From Cadophora sp. MPI-SDFR-AT-0126 (lineage: Eukaryota > Ascomycota > Leotiomycetes > Helotiales > Ploettnerulaceae): a DNA stretch of 64,000 nt. The translations under genes and the position numbers were made by a program. Positions 23,452 through 34,827 of this stretch are shown here, piece by piece. The notes beneath the pieces were generated by a model. That model did not search any database. It was not told where the DNA came from and worked only from the letters and a program-made list of their open reading frames with translations. Every line of letters starts with the position of its first letter. Position 1 is the stretch's first letter. Where the stretch lies: positions 558,001 to 622,000 of the forward strand of contig JAGMVK010000016.1 in assembly GCA_020747065.1 (NCBI GenBank), given 5' to 3'.

Positions 23452-25672
23452 ATGCAGCGAGTTACTTCGATGCTTCCCTCATGGGACAAAACGAAGACTG
23501 GCAGCAAGAAAGGCTTCGATAAGGTCTATGCCGTGGTTGATAAACGTGAGTCGCATCGCAGCGCAGCGCACCACATCCGCAGGCCGATCACATACTATGG
23601 AATGGAACGAAAACTGACAGCTTTACAGTCGGCGCACCGATCAACAAGTTCTCGAATAAGATCGGATCTGAAGCTTTCTGGCCTACGACTCTCGACAAGG
23701 AGTCGGACAAAGCTGCGCGCATCCTGAAATCGTTTTGCAGTAAGTGGAATTTGTTGGGTGGGCTGATTCGCACAAAATGCAATTACTGACTCGAGGCAAT
23801 CAGAGGATGGATTCTACGCCGAGGAAGACCGGCCCTCAACCGAGGGCGTACCGAAAGGCAAACAACGAGTCCTGAAGAAGATTCCGGAGAAGGTCATACA
23901 AAATGCAGTGGGATTGGCTATATTTACAACAATGCGGACGGGGTTATGGGTGTCCGGAGCTGGAGGATCGGGCGTGTTGATTGCGAGGAAGGAGGATGGG
24001 GAATGGAGTCCTCCTTCTGGAATCATGCTACATACGGCTGGCTTGGGATTCCTCGTCGGTGTCGATATCTACGATTGCGTGGTGGTCATCAACAATCGCA
24101 AAGCTCTGGATGCTTTCACCAAGATCCGTGCTACACTTGGGGGCGAGATCTCAGCAGTCGCCGGACCTGTCGGTGTTGGGGGCGTTTTGGAGAATGACGG
24201 AAAATGGAAACAGGCAAAGTAAGAAACCCAATTTTGTTTTAATTGGTTTGCAGACTTCATAGGACATGAAGCTAATTCTCAACAGTCGTCCCGTTTTCAC
24301 CTACCTCAAATCGAGGGGTTTCTATGCAGGCGTCCAAGTCGATGGGACGGTAATAATCGAACGAACGGACGAAAATGAACGGTTCTACGGCGAGAGAATT
24401 GGCGTTGCGGATATTCTGGCTGGAAAAGCAAGACATCCTCCATACGAGATCAAGATGCTCATGGAAACGGTCAAGGCAGCCGAGGGTCGGAGCGATGTCG
24501 ATAGGAATATGATGGAAATGTTAGAAGACCAGCCTGCGCCCGGGGATCTCGAGTTAGAGCAGCCTGGAGCCAATGGTCCGGTTTTTGGTGTCCCGGAACC
24601 AGATGACCCAGATCCATACGGTGTGCTGGCTCTGGAGGCTGAAGGATTGGAGATTCGAGAGGCCGGTACAAAAAGCAGACCTGCGAGTACCCAATTCGAG
24701 TTCAATCCGAGTCCGACGAGTCCGATGTACAGCAAATTCCATAGGAGAAGTATGGATACATTGACAACAAGGAGTAACAGGGAAAGCTACATGTCAAACA
24801 GGAGTTACCGGACACGAACAAGTACCGATAGAGCGACACAAACTACCGAGATGGGCACCCAGACAGACGATAGATTTACACCGAGCACGAGTCCGAGTCG
24901 CAGCGATCAGAGCAAGAAGATCGTAGAAGAAGATGAGAAGCCGATAGTTGTCGAACCCGAGGAAATCGATTACACGAAAGTTGACCTCAGCTCGCTTAGC
25001 CGATTGAATCAAAGTGATGACTTCGATGGTACTACGGTGGCTGATAGCCCAAGGGGACGCAGTAGTACCGATCGTCGCACTGTCTCGGTTGATACCAGCT
25101 ATGTGACAGACGATGATGATGATGATGAAGAGCCCGTGATTTTCGAGGCTGCGTCAGCACAAGCTCAAGTCATAATGCCTCAAGCCATCAAGGCGAGAGG
25201 CGGCTTAGTAGACATTCCCAAGCGACCCCCACCACCACCTCTGCCACCGCGGAACCTTGCAAGACCTGGAATGGTTGACCAAGCCAGTGGACGGTCCCCA
25301 TTGAAAGACAGCTTCGAGTCAGTTGACCTCCACGGCATCGATCGTCAAAGCAACGAGGCTTCCCGTAAACTCAGTGATACAGCATCAGAGAAGAAGAGCG
25401 TCGAGCTCGACAAGCCCATCGGAATGGAGGATCACGAGAAGGATTCCAAGGACACGAAGCGAGAATCTCTCGAGGAGAAAGTTGAGCATGAGCTTGAGGT
25501 CCAGCATATGAACAACATCACACCCATTGTTTCGCTTCAGAAGCCGATTGATGCCGAGGATGAGAAGCTGGCGTTGAAGAATCGGGATGATGGGGATGAG
25601 GATACCTTCCACAGTGTTCCAACGACGCCGAATGAGCATATGGAGGTCAAGCCAATGACTGCTGTTGCTTAA
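23452..25672 (+). CDS. SYLF (Ysc84/SH3YL1-type) domain protein with disordered proline-rich tail, 668 aa
   Basis: The SYLF domain binds phosphoinositides and actin, and in yeast Ysc84/Lsb3 acts at endocytic patches. Exons: 23452-23545, 23629-23739, 23804-24218 and 24286-25672, all in phase with GTGAGT or GTAAG donors. Residues 30-260 give the full domain: KESDKAARILKSF, IPEKVIQNAVGLAIFTTMRTG, SGAGGSGVLIARK, WSPPSGIMLHTAGLGFLVGVDIYD, FTKIRATLGGEISAVAGPVGVG and the RGFYAGVQVDGTVIIERTDENERFYG block. Residues 300-668 are disordered and Ser/Asp/Glu-rich, with PKRPPPPPLPPR (around 580), a classic SH3 ligand. Yeast Ysc84 and Lsb4 end in an SH3 domain; here there is none, and instead the protein presents an SH3 ligand. 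It probably docks onto an SH3 protein at endocytic sites, by inference. Confidence 0.92.
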
Positions 25673-26838
25673 GTGTTGACACACTCTTCACTCGGAGAAA
25701 TGGCTCTGAGTACAGCGACCACGCAGCTATCGACGATGGGCGGCATGGATACTACAACATCACTCGATCAAAAAGATACGAAAAGGAGGAAAGGAAGGGA
25801 TACATGAAATGACTAGATACTACTCATCGTATTACAATGTCTTGATGCTTGATTAGCGGGATTGGTCTGGGTTGCTTTGGTGCTGGTCTGGTTTGGTTCG
25901 GTTATGGACGGGCTGGATAGGTTTGAAACGCGCGCGGGAGCTGGGATATCATGACACTTGCATATACTTTAAACATAATCTTCACTGGTGGGCGCTTCGA
26001 TGGGAACACTGGATGGGAAGGGAAAGATGGGCCAGGAGGGCCGAGGGCCAGAAGTGAATCAATCCTGGTAATGGGACAGTCATTGGGCTTTTCTGGGATG
26101 AGTGGGATTTGATGGCATGATATTTGATAGGATAAGGAGTTGACGGAGAGGGATCTACGTTAGTGGATCTAGACCTTTATCAATGAAGAGGCTCTCAAGG
26201 ACGCTTTTCATATCCACGGTTTGGCGCAGTCTTGTCCCGTGGAGCAGCCGTTCCATCTTCACGTCCACTACTAACTAAATCACCGCCCGCGTAAAATTCC
26301 CTTGCTTTGCTACCTAGCACGCTGCCAAGACGCCTCGTTTCGACCTTCACCTCTCGGCTTCTCGTATGTCTAACCCAATCAAAGCATCTTGTGGCCCAGC
26401 GCTAGCCTTATGACATCTCATCTCACCAATTGCACTGCATTGTATTTGATATTTGAAATTTGAGATGGAACAACTCTTTCTCCGAAAACGTAGTGACGAT
26501 GGTGAGTAAGGTGTTGAAATCGGGAGTCGGGGGAACTGGGCTCGGAGACTTTTTTCTGGGAGGGGGGTGTTTGTGAGGGTGTTTGTGAGGGTGGGAGAGG
26601 GGTTAGGGAGGAGGGAGGGAGGGAGGTATATCAGTGTTGAGATGTACGTTATTTTGAAGGGAGTGTAGCTAGGGAGTTGGAGCTGGAGAAGAACTTGAAT
26701 TGCGAGATTTGTTTGTTTGTCTGTTAGGTTTTGGATTTCTATTTTTGATTCAGATTTCGACTTCGGTTGTAGTCTTTGTTTTTGGTTACTTGAAGGATAA
26801 GAAGGGAACAGAGAGAAGATAAGGGAAGGGAAGGGAAG
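25673..26838. other. Intergenic with a G-rich tract
   Basis: 1.17 kb between two plus-strand genes. Contains a strongly G-rich tract on the plus strand at 26556-26626, listed separately, in what should be the promoter of the SDR gene. No gene seen. Confidence 0.5.
26556..26626 (+). repeat. G-rich tract with quadruplex potential
   Basis: More than eight runs of three or more G on the plus strand within about 70 bp. It includes two copies of GGGTGTTTGTGA and a GGGA-type run (four tandem GGGA/GAGG units). Located about 210-280 bp upstream of the SDR start codon. Intramolecular G-quadruplex formation is an inference from spacing alone. Confidence 0.7.
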
Positions 26839-28029
26839 ATGGACGCAGCACTCGTGACAGGCTGTAGTGAAGGCGGACTGGGTGAGGGGATCGTGAGGGC
26901 TTTTGTGGATGAAGGTATTTGACTTTCTTGCCTATCATAACTCGCTCGCCTACAAATGAGACGACCGTTTGCCTTTCGTCATACTCCCTCCCATCAACCT
27001 TCTACCTTTCCTACCTTACACTCTCGACGTTAGAAGCTCACTAACACGACTTTCTTCCTCGCCAACACAGGAATCCACGTCTTCGCCACCGCGCGCTCCC
27101 TCTCCTCCATCAAATACCTAAAAGACCTACCTAACACGACACTCATCGAACTAGACGTCACATCACCCGGATCCATCAGTGCTACTCTCGAAAGCGTGAA
27201 ATCTTACATCCACAAATCGTCCAGCACGTCCCCCAACTCGAATTCCAACTCAAACTCCGACGGCAACGAGCCCACGAAACGTTTACGTCTCAAATACCTA
27301 ATCAACAACGCCGGCCTCGGCCTCGTCAAGCCCGTCCTCGACGGCCAAGGTATAGCGGATGTAGAGCGCAATGTCTTCGAGACGAATGTTTGGGGTCCGT
27401 TGGCACTCATCAGGGCGATTGCTCCGCTGATGATCTCATCCCCTCAGCCATCCTCAGCAGCATCACCAAAATCACCAAAACCGCCAGGTACAGCTAAACC
27501 GGATGATGATAGTATGGTGATCAATATCACCAGCGGTGCAGCTATTGTCCCGTTAGTCTGGAACGGGGTTTATGCTGCCTCGAAAGCGGCGATGTTCATG
27601 CTGTCTGAGACGATGAGGTTGGAGCTTGAGCCGTTGGGGGTGCGGACGCAGAGTGTGGTTGTGGGGATTGTGAGGACGAGATTTCATGAGAATTTGAAGG
27701 CGAAGGCAAAGGTCGGTATCGAGGTCTCGGGTGAGGACGAAATTGTTAGGAATGGGGATGGGAATAAGCATGTGGACGTGAACGGTAGGATTGGAGAGCG
27801 GTTCCATCTTGCAGAAGGGAGTTTCTATACGGGTATAAGGGGTGTTTTGAGGGATGAAGCGAGTGGGAAGGTGCAGGATGAGAGTGTGATGAGTGCGGGG
27901 GAGGCGGGAAGGAGGATTGTGCGGGATGCGGTGAGGGGGAAAAAAGGGAGGACATATGTTGGGACGAAGGCGGGGGTGTTGAGTATAGTTGGGGTTCTGC
28001 CGCGGTGGTTGGTGGTGAGTTTTTATTGA
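26839..28029 (+). CDS. Short-chain dehydrogenase, AYR1-like, 344 aa
   Basis: A classical SDR resembling the Ayr1 group (NADPH-dependent 1-acyl-dihydroxyacetone-phosphate reductase, lipid droplet/ER). Exons 26839-26914 and 27071-28029 (GTATTT donor, CACAG acceptor). The nucleotide-binding turn is TGCSEGGLG (7-15), then NNAG at 104-107, and the catalytic triad Ser180, Tyr193 and Lys197 in the YAASK motif with the normal 13-residue Ser-Tyr gap. The chain is longer than the usual about 290 because of a Ser/Asn insertion at about 75-95 and another Ser/Pro/Lys insertion at about 147-170, both on the surface by position. The C-terminal stretch (GVLSIVGVLPRWLVVSFY) is hydrophobic and may bind membrane or lipid. 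Substrate assignment is by resemblance only. Confidence 0.85.
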
Positions 28030-29211
28030 GGTTTCTTTGCCTGTCTTTTCTTTTCTTGTCTTTGTTCAGAGTTCTGTGTTCCCTCTCTGACATGCGGAGA
28101 TGGAGGCTAATTATGCATTTATAGGATTCCATTGTTAGAAAGATGGGACAGTTGGATAAGTTCGTTAGCAGTGGGTGAGCTTGTTGGCTAATTAGGCAGC
28201 TTTAAGGGTCAAGCTACGGACGGGTGTTGTTGACAACCCTTTATATAAGCGAGCTTTGAGCGTGCCATGCAAATACCGTTTCTGGACATCTTTGCAGTAG
28301 TCGTACTTGAGCAGAGATGTTCCCCAAATCTAGTTCTCATTTATAATATATTTTGTTCAGTAATCGCACGCCATCTTGAATTCAACGTTTGAGTTTGTTG
28401 TTCATGCTTTGACTGACCATCAGCAGCATTCACAAGGAATGTTTCTTTTTCAATGTCAGAGCAAGAAAATAAGTTCCGAGCATGCAGCAGTCCCAGAATT
28501 TCCCGTTGTCCCATTATCCTTTTAACGTGAATATCCTTTTAACGTGAAACTACTGACAAAGCCCAGAGCTCTCAGTCTGTATCGGAGACGGGGACGGGGC
28601 AATAGTTGGCCCGGCGAGAATGGTGTATGATCACCTATCTTTTCCTCCAAGCCTTGGTCCTGACTTACTAAATTGCATCATCTTCTTAGTCATTGTTGTC
28701 CCCAACCCGAATTGAGTATGTAGGTAGATCGTAGTTCAAGCCACGATAGCCGGCATTTTATTCTGTGCGAAAACGCCGATGGTGGAACGACAGCATACAT
28801 CTGGCCATGGTGGGCAATTGATCTGCTAGCAATATCTCACTACATGGGTTTCGAGTGCACGGCGCTTGGCAGGGCACGGTATGCTGTTATTGATATGTGG
28901 CGCATCATGATAGATGTGCCGCCCCCGAAAGTGCTATGCCATATCACGAAGTGGAGCTGTTTTGGGCGTTCTGGTTTGGAGGGACCACAATACATGCTTT
29001 CTGGCTTTGAAATCACAATAATTCAAGGCTCACTTTGGCATCATGTTGTGTTTTCTAGTAAGTATATATCATCCAGGAGTTCGTGGCTCTGCGATGATTT
29101 GCCAGCAGCATTGTGGCGTTTTCAGAGAAACTTCAATTGTGAAAGAATACTTTACTTGATTTCGTTCAGCGGATCAAACCTACAACTCAACTCTTATTTG
29201 ATTTCTTCAAC
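28030..29211. other. Intergenic, no gene seen
   Basis: 1.18 kb between two plus-strand genes. The open frame 28844-29230 overlaps the start of the NmrA-like gene in another frame and has no domain. Includes the 17-bp duplication at 28515-28548. Confidence 0.5.
28515..28548. repeat. Tandem duplication, 17-bp unit x2
   Basis: Two perfect adjacent copies of TATCCTTTTAACGTGAA in the spacer upstream of the NmrA-like gene. ACGT cores are possible transcription-factor contacts, but nothing else supports a regulatory role. Confidence 0.85.
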
Positions 29212-30546
29212 ATGGCTCAGAAGATCATAACCATTGTAGGAGTGACAGGGAAGCAGGTAAGCCAGTACTCGACCTCAAGAATCTCTCATCCTGAGACGTC
29301 AATTTAACATTCACTACCTCCATTCAGACTGCACATCACTAAAGAGAGTAGGGTTCCTCCGTCGCCGATGTGTTTCTCAAAGAAAACGGTTGGCACGTCC
29401 GCGGCATCACCCGCGACCCCAGCAAGCCATCCGCCAAAGTCTGGTCCGACAAGGGCGTCGAGCTCGTAGCCGGCGACCTCAACGACGCCTCCTCCCTAGC
29501 CAAAGCATTCGCTGGCTCAATCGTCATCTTCGGCGTAACCGACTTCTGGGGAAACCTCAGCGACCCCAACGTCCAAGCCGCCGCTCAGAAATCTGGTCGT
29601 CCTATTAACGTCGAAGGCTACGACGTTGAGGTCCAACAAGGTCGTAACATCGTTGATGCGGCGAACGCGACGGTTAAAACGCTAGAGCGTTTCGTACTGT
29701 CGACTTTGAGTGCGACGAAGAAGTTGAGTGGGGGGAGGTATACGCATAATTACCATTTTGATGCGAAGTGGGCGGCGGTTGAGTATTTGAGGGAGAGGTA
29801 TCCGGAGTTGGAGAAGAAGACTTCGCTTTTGCAGGTTGGGCTGTATATGACGAATTGGAATTCTAGTCCGCTGAGTATGCCTGCTAAGGTAAGTAAAAGT
29901 GCTGCTTTTTTGTGTTACTCTGGTCGGTTGAGGGCTGCTTAGCTCTGGCTCACCTGAATATCACTTGCTACACTTCCTTCTTCAGTGCTCTGACCTCCGC
30001 TGACTGAGGCATATTTTTAGCAATCTGATGGCTCTTACGTGCTCAGCATGCCCATGGATGGTGACGCGCCTGTTCCCATGGTCGAGGCCCGCCACGACAC
30101 TGGTAAACCCTCCTACATCAGCTTCCATTTCATCAATAACCCACTAACCCTCCTCACCCAGGCACATGCACCAAAGCGCTCGTCCAAGTCCCACCGGGCA
30201 AGAACCTTCTCGCTTTCGGCTCAATGATGAGCTGGAACGAGTGGACCGCACTCTGGGGCAAGGTCCACGGCGTCAAGTGCACTTTTGTCCGCCTGGATCG
30301 TAAAGTCGTGGAGAATGCGGTGCCTGGTGGCATTGGCGAGGAGATTGCGGACATGTTTGAGTATGCGTCAGATTTCGGGTATGATGGTGGGGATAAGAGT
30401 GTGGCACATCCGAAAGATGTGAGTACTTAAGACTGGTATTGTGTGACAAGCGTTGCTGATTTGTGATCTAGCTTGGAGTGGAGGTTCCTGTCGTGACTGC
30501 GGAAGAGTTTATGAAGGGAGAAGACTGGTCTTCAGTCTTTGGGTAA
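29212..30546 (+). CDS. NmrA-like NAD(P)-binding protein, 331 aa
   Basis: A member of the NmrA/HSCARG branch of atypical short-chain dehydrogenases, which sense NAD(P) state or reduce small metabolites. Five exons: 29212-29256, 29352-29888, 30021-30102, 30162-30418 and 30472-30546; every junction is canonical and in phase. The nucleotide-binding motif GVTGKQGSS spans the first splice junction (residues 10-18). Next come the RGITRDPSK strand, the GDLNDASSL segment and the FGVTDFW motif, all typical of the family. The YHFDAKWAAVEYLR helix occupies the catalytic-Lys position. Length (331) is normal, so the gene looks intact. Downstream lies the truncated vanillyl-alcohol-oxidase-like gene in tail-to-tail orientation, only 248 bp away. 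Function beyond the fold is unknown. Confidence 0.9.
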
Positions 30547-30794
30547 GCCTTGATCATGTTATATGTGACGAATTGGTCAGGCAGATTGAATTGTGTGAAA
30601 CTGGAAAATTCTCCGAGTTAGGATGTGTTGCAGACGTGAAGTCAGGCTAGACGCGATGCTGCACTGCACGTTCGCTTATTCTTGTAAATAAAGCAGAACA
30701 AAACAACCCTAATTGAGCGAGTACCGAATTTCTCACGTTGACATGTGCAAGTCACAAATTTATGAGTCACCACAAAACCTATGATTCGTGGTAA

Positions 30795-31520
30795 CTATCT
30801 ATTGCCCTTTCGACTTCCTTCCCCTCTACTTATCATCCAGCCTCCGCCACATCCTAGATCAGGAACCTGTGATGAAGTCAATACGTGCTCTCACACGACC
30901 TCACAATTTAACAGAAAAATAATGTCCAAACTCACATCCAACCACACTTTCTCTCTCAACCCATGCTCCGCCAGATACTCATGCAACCCGAAGAAAGTCA
31001 CACCAGGCTCCACAAGCGCCCACGCATCCTCCGTATCAACCTTCAGCACCCGGTTCATATTCTTCCCCAGATACAAGCCCACGCTCCCGGGTACCCTCGG
31101 CGCCGCCCCTCCATACCCCATGTTCCGCCCGATACTGTACGGCCAAACCGGCACTCCCGTCTCCGTACACAGCCTCATCATCTCCTGGACTTCGGGCACA
31201 GAACGAGGCGAGATTACGGCGCTGGTGACGAAGTAGTCGTGGTCGAGGATCGCGTCCATGTCATACCCATGGCAGGGGTTCTCGTATGAGCCGCCACTGA
31301 GACTGTTGTCTGGGAGGATGACTTCGACAATTTCGGGGCCGGCGATGGAGGTTGCACGGGAGATGAAGGATTGGAATTGAGGGGGGGTAATCCCAGGTGG
31401 GGGGATCATAGGATCGCCGGGTTGCTGGGAAGTGCCGTTGGTGTTGCGGGTGGGCATTTTGAGGGTTGCGCCGCTGGGGTGTAGGTTGGGTGTGTTTTCA
31501 TTTTGGCCGTTGGTGGTCAT
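30795..31520 (-). pseudogene. 5' fragment of a vanillyl-alcohol-oxidase-like FAD oxidase gene
   Basis: Exon 1 (31520-30936) encodes the first part of the PCMH-type FAD domain of the vanillyl-alcohol oxidase/4-cresol dehydrogenase group. Key blocks are HDYFVTSAVISPRSVPEVQ, IGRNMGYGGAAPRVPGSV, LGKNMNRVLKVD and LVEPGVTFFGLHEYL. A GTGAGT donor and CACAG acceptor join it to 30866-30795, which begins VPDLG exactly where the family reads VPDLGGGS. After about five residues similarity is lost, and a stop follows at 30797-30795. Family members are about 560 aa; here at most 218 residues remain. The substrate domain, the rest of the FAD domain and the site of covalent FAD attachment are absent, and only 248 bp separate the stop from the NmrA-like gene. 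Most likely a pseudogene made by deletion. A truncated expressed protein cannot be excluded. Confidence 0.8.
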
Positions 31521-32387
31521 TATGCTGAGTTTGTTTGTTTCGTGACTTGCGGGAAGATTTTTACATGGGACGGGAAGGTATGTAGCTGCTTTATCAAGAA
31601 TGCCAGATCATAGATGACGCAGGGTTTTTATACTTCATGTGTCTCGCGGAAAATTACCTCCCAAACCCCTCAATGTGGGGTAGTAAGCTGACGAGCTTTC
31701 AGGCGGGAGCCGTGTTTTTAAAGCAAGCCATCAGAGGCAAGTTGATACGTAGTGGAGAATATCGACCAGTAAACAAGAAGAACAGATAGTAAAGACGTTT
31801 CTGACAACAGACAACTAGGCTTAGACAGCCACATATCATCTCAACGGGGTACGGGAGTCAAGATACGCTAGAGAAACTTTTCGATTGTAGCTATAACAGG
31901 AAGATAGAGGTGCGGAAGTAGAATGATCTGGTGTTCCCAAGGACCGAAGCATTGGGGGCTTATGTTTGGCGGGGTCAACAAAGAGGTTCTTGGAACAAGC
32001 GAGCCCGGCACGTGGGAGCCGGTCATGCGCTCATGATGTTGAAACTGCTCATGGCGACTCTTTCGGTTGATCATCCTGGATAATTACCACGAGGACTACA
32101 GTGAATCATGAAGCAGTGGAAATTCAGACATGAACTTGAAATTGTCGCGTGTCTGTTGGCTGATTGGTGATTGAGCTGGCAAAGAGCTACCCAAAATATT
32201 CAGCTGGCATGGTACGGGATTGCAGCTATGGTCCATCCCATCAGAGATCCTCTGTCCAGTGCATGTTGCCGTGGCCCGAGGAAATATGGTTTGAAGATAT
32301 GTGACTATTGATTTCAAAATCTAACGTCATCACTTTTGGTTGGGTATAACACGTGGAACACGTAAAACACATTAATGAACCAACACA
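31521..32387. other. Intergenic, no gene seen
   Basis: 867 bp between two minus-strand genes. Must include the former promoter of the oxidase fragment and the 3' end of MET2. Short frames show no domain. Confidence 0.5.
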
Positions 32388-34008
32388 TCACCATGCTGTG
32401 ATATCTTCGACTTCCGCCTCTCCAAAGGTGCTGTTTTTTGTAACGGTGCCTACGCCATCTTCAGCAACGACATCTTCTCTGCCGGGGGCATTCATGATAT
32501 CTGGCAGGACGTCGCTCAAGAATTCCAGAATATGGTGATTCACCTGCTCGAATTGCAACAGGAAAGCATCATGACCTTCTGGAGAATCAATCTTGCGCAG
32601 TCTGGCGTTTGGGATCGAGGCAGCAAGTTCTTTCTGTTCGTCGAAGGTGAAGAGTCCGTCGCTCTCAATGCCTAGGACAAGAGTTGGCTGTTGAATTTGT
32701 GCAAGAGCATCGGCTATGGGCGTTGTTGACTCGGAAGACACCCTGTACCGCGAGACATCGTGTGTATCGAGCTTGCGAGTAATGGCTATGTAACAGTTCC
32801 CATCGAATCGTTTGACAAATTTCTCGCCTTGATAACGCAGATACGATTGTGCTGAGAAGTATGTTGACGTTCCTCGCTTGCGATCTGACAGGGGGCTGCC
32901 AATGCCAGGCGAGGTGGACGCAGTAGCACCATGGAATTGAGGGTCAGTGAAATCTGACGGACTACTGTTGCTGTTGCCGTTGCTGTTGACTTTGGAAGTG
33001 GGAGGTGTGATCTCTGCAGAGCTTCCTGGTCTTGAAAGAGGTGATCGTTTGGAACGGTGGCCGTCGTTGTGGATAGCTAGGTGGACCTCTGACGGCGTCG
33101 AGGGGTGTTGATCCTGGCTGATGGTTTGCTTCTTCGACGCATCAGGTGTGTTCCGCCCAAACCTTGCTTCAAATGAATTTCGACTTCGATATGTGAGCAG
33201 CGCAGACATGCGCGCAGCGCCAAGTCCTGCCGTAGGAGGATCTGAAAATGGGTAGTATCCGTCATCATATTTCGGGTCCGCATAAATGCTTTGTCTCTGT
33301 GCTTCTCCCCAGCTGATACCCCAAGCACTGTGCCGACTCGATGTCGCAATTGGTACGATTGATCGAACGTAGTCTTTGCCAAAGTATGCCCACTCTAGAA
33401 CTAACATGCCTCCCATGGATCCTCCAATAACTGTGGCGACTTGTTTGACGCCTAAATCGTCGAGTAAAAGCTTGTGTAGACTAGAAGACGATTAGCGTGT
33501 CACTTCGAAGATAATGGCATACTTACTTGACATCGTCTCGTATTGTGGTGAGGGGAAACTCCGGGCCATATCTTTCCTTATTTTGATCCCCATCTTTGCA
33601 AGTGACGGGACTTGCACTGCCGTAAGGGCTTCCTAAACTATTCATGCAGACCACAAAGAATCTCGAGATATCAAATGCCCTCCCAGGTCCTCCTAGCAAA
33701 GGACCCCACCAATCTCCGACATCTGCACTGCCAGTTAAGGCGTGGCAGATAACCATAGCATTGTTTCCGTCTGGGGAAAGTTTGCCCCGCGTACTGTATG
33801 CCAGAGGGACATTGTGCAAGGTTACGCCTGATTCGAGGGTAAAAGATGGAATGATCGCAATGGTCTGATCTGGTATCAACGCTGCGAATGGGTTCTCGGG
33901 CTGCTGTTGCGTTCTTTCTTGGACGTATTCAGTCACCGGTCTCCTTGGAGGGGTAATTTTTGGGAGATTACTGACCGTATCTAGGTGCAATTGGCTTTTC
34001 TCCGCCAT
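32388..34008 (-). CDS. MET2: Homoserine O-acetyltransferase, 524 aa
   Basis: Transfers acetyl from acetyl-CoA to homoserine, the entry to sulfur assimilation into homocysteine and methionine in fungi. Two exons, 34008-33527 and 33480-32388, with a 46-nt intron (GTAAGT donor, TTCTAG acceptor). Alpha/beta-hydrolase fold: nucleophile Ser182 in GGSMGG, Asp435 in IESDGLF and His464 in PEGHDAF. The CHALTGSADVGDWW and RFFVVCMNSLGSPYGSASP blocks are diagnostic. Between about residues 275 and 370 lies a Ser/Pro/Asn-rich insertion, longer than in yeast Met2 (486 aa) and similar to other filamentous fungi. The last 35 residues are acidic and disordered. No sulfur-regulon site was firmly identified upstream. 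It is divergent from THO2. Confidence 0.95.
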
Positions 34009-34827
34009 TGAGCTTCGAATTGCTAGCCATTATGATATGGTGGAAGGACGCTGTCTGTCGATGGAATATTGGGGATGTGGTGGTTAAATAATCGAGTTGC
34101 AATTCCTGTGTCCAGTCATAGGGAAGAGTCAGAGATCGTCATCGGTATCCAGTCGGGATGCAGCTTTTCTCGAAACCTTGCCCGCGCTGCTGCAAATAAT
34201 GCCGGTATCGCCATGCCAAGAGCAATCTTGTCAGCCTTGAGCGCCACAGTTGTGGCGTCGTAAGTAACCAATTGCAGAATACCTAGGCAAAGGCACCTCA
34301 GCATTGAGTAGATGTTTGACGTGCAGCGTTACCAAGACCTGACCAACGTAGATGATATAGTATACTCTCAATGGTTAATATAAGTAGGATATCTTGACAC
34401 ATCTCTCCCACATAGCATTTAATGAATTGATTTGAACATTTTTGTCTGCTGTGTTCCCTTCATCAAGCCCCATGTGTGGCTAGTGAATGTGGCTGATTGT
34501 TAACGGTCTGTGCCCTGTTAAGCCTAGCCTGATCCAACGCGACTTCAAGCTGTCTTTGTACAGTAAATTCATTCAGAGCCGCATCCTCTTGCGGGCACGC
34601 TCATTCAACCCTCCTCCACCCAGATCCAGATATATTTTCTGCCTCAACTCGAGATCTCTGCTCGGCCCTGATGGTTTTCATCATCATCAGAACACATCGC
34701 AACGCGCACCTTCCTTCACATTAATTCTTTATCATCACTTGCATCACTGCAGGCAAGCTCCCAGCCTACAAACGCTCAAAGCTACACATGTACAGAGATT
34801 GATCCCAAAGCCAAGATTGAGGTGGAG
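34009..34827. promoter_or_regulatory. Divergent promoter region, MET2 / THO2
   Basis: 819 bp between outward-facing start codons. The THO2-proximal 250 bp is C/T-rich and is probably its leader. The 210-aa frame at 34487-35119 overlaps THO2 coding sequence in another frame and is rejected. Confidence 0.45.

Noticed and set aside
28844..29230. 128-aa frame before the NmrA-like gene
   Set aside because: Overlaps the first NmrA exon in a different frame and shows no domain.
26839..30795. Secondary-metabolite cluster made of the SDR, NmrA-like and oxidase genes
   Set aside because: No backbone synthase, P450 or transporter nearby, and the oxidase is broken. Proximity alone is not evidence.
34822..34827. 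GTG start two codons before the THO2 ATG
   Set aside because: Nuclear fungal genes start at ATG. The ATG at 34828 begins a plausible MAPAGKRKR sequence.
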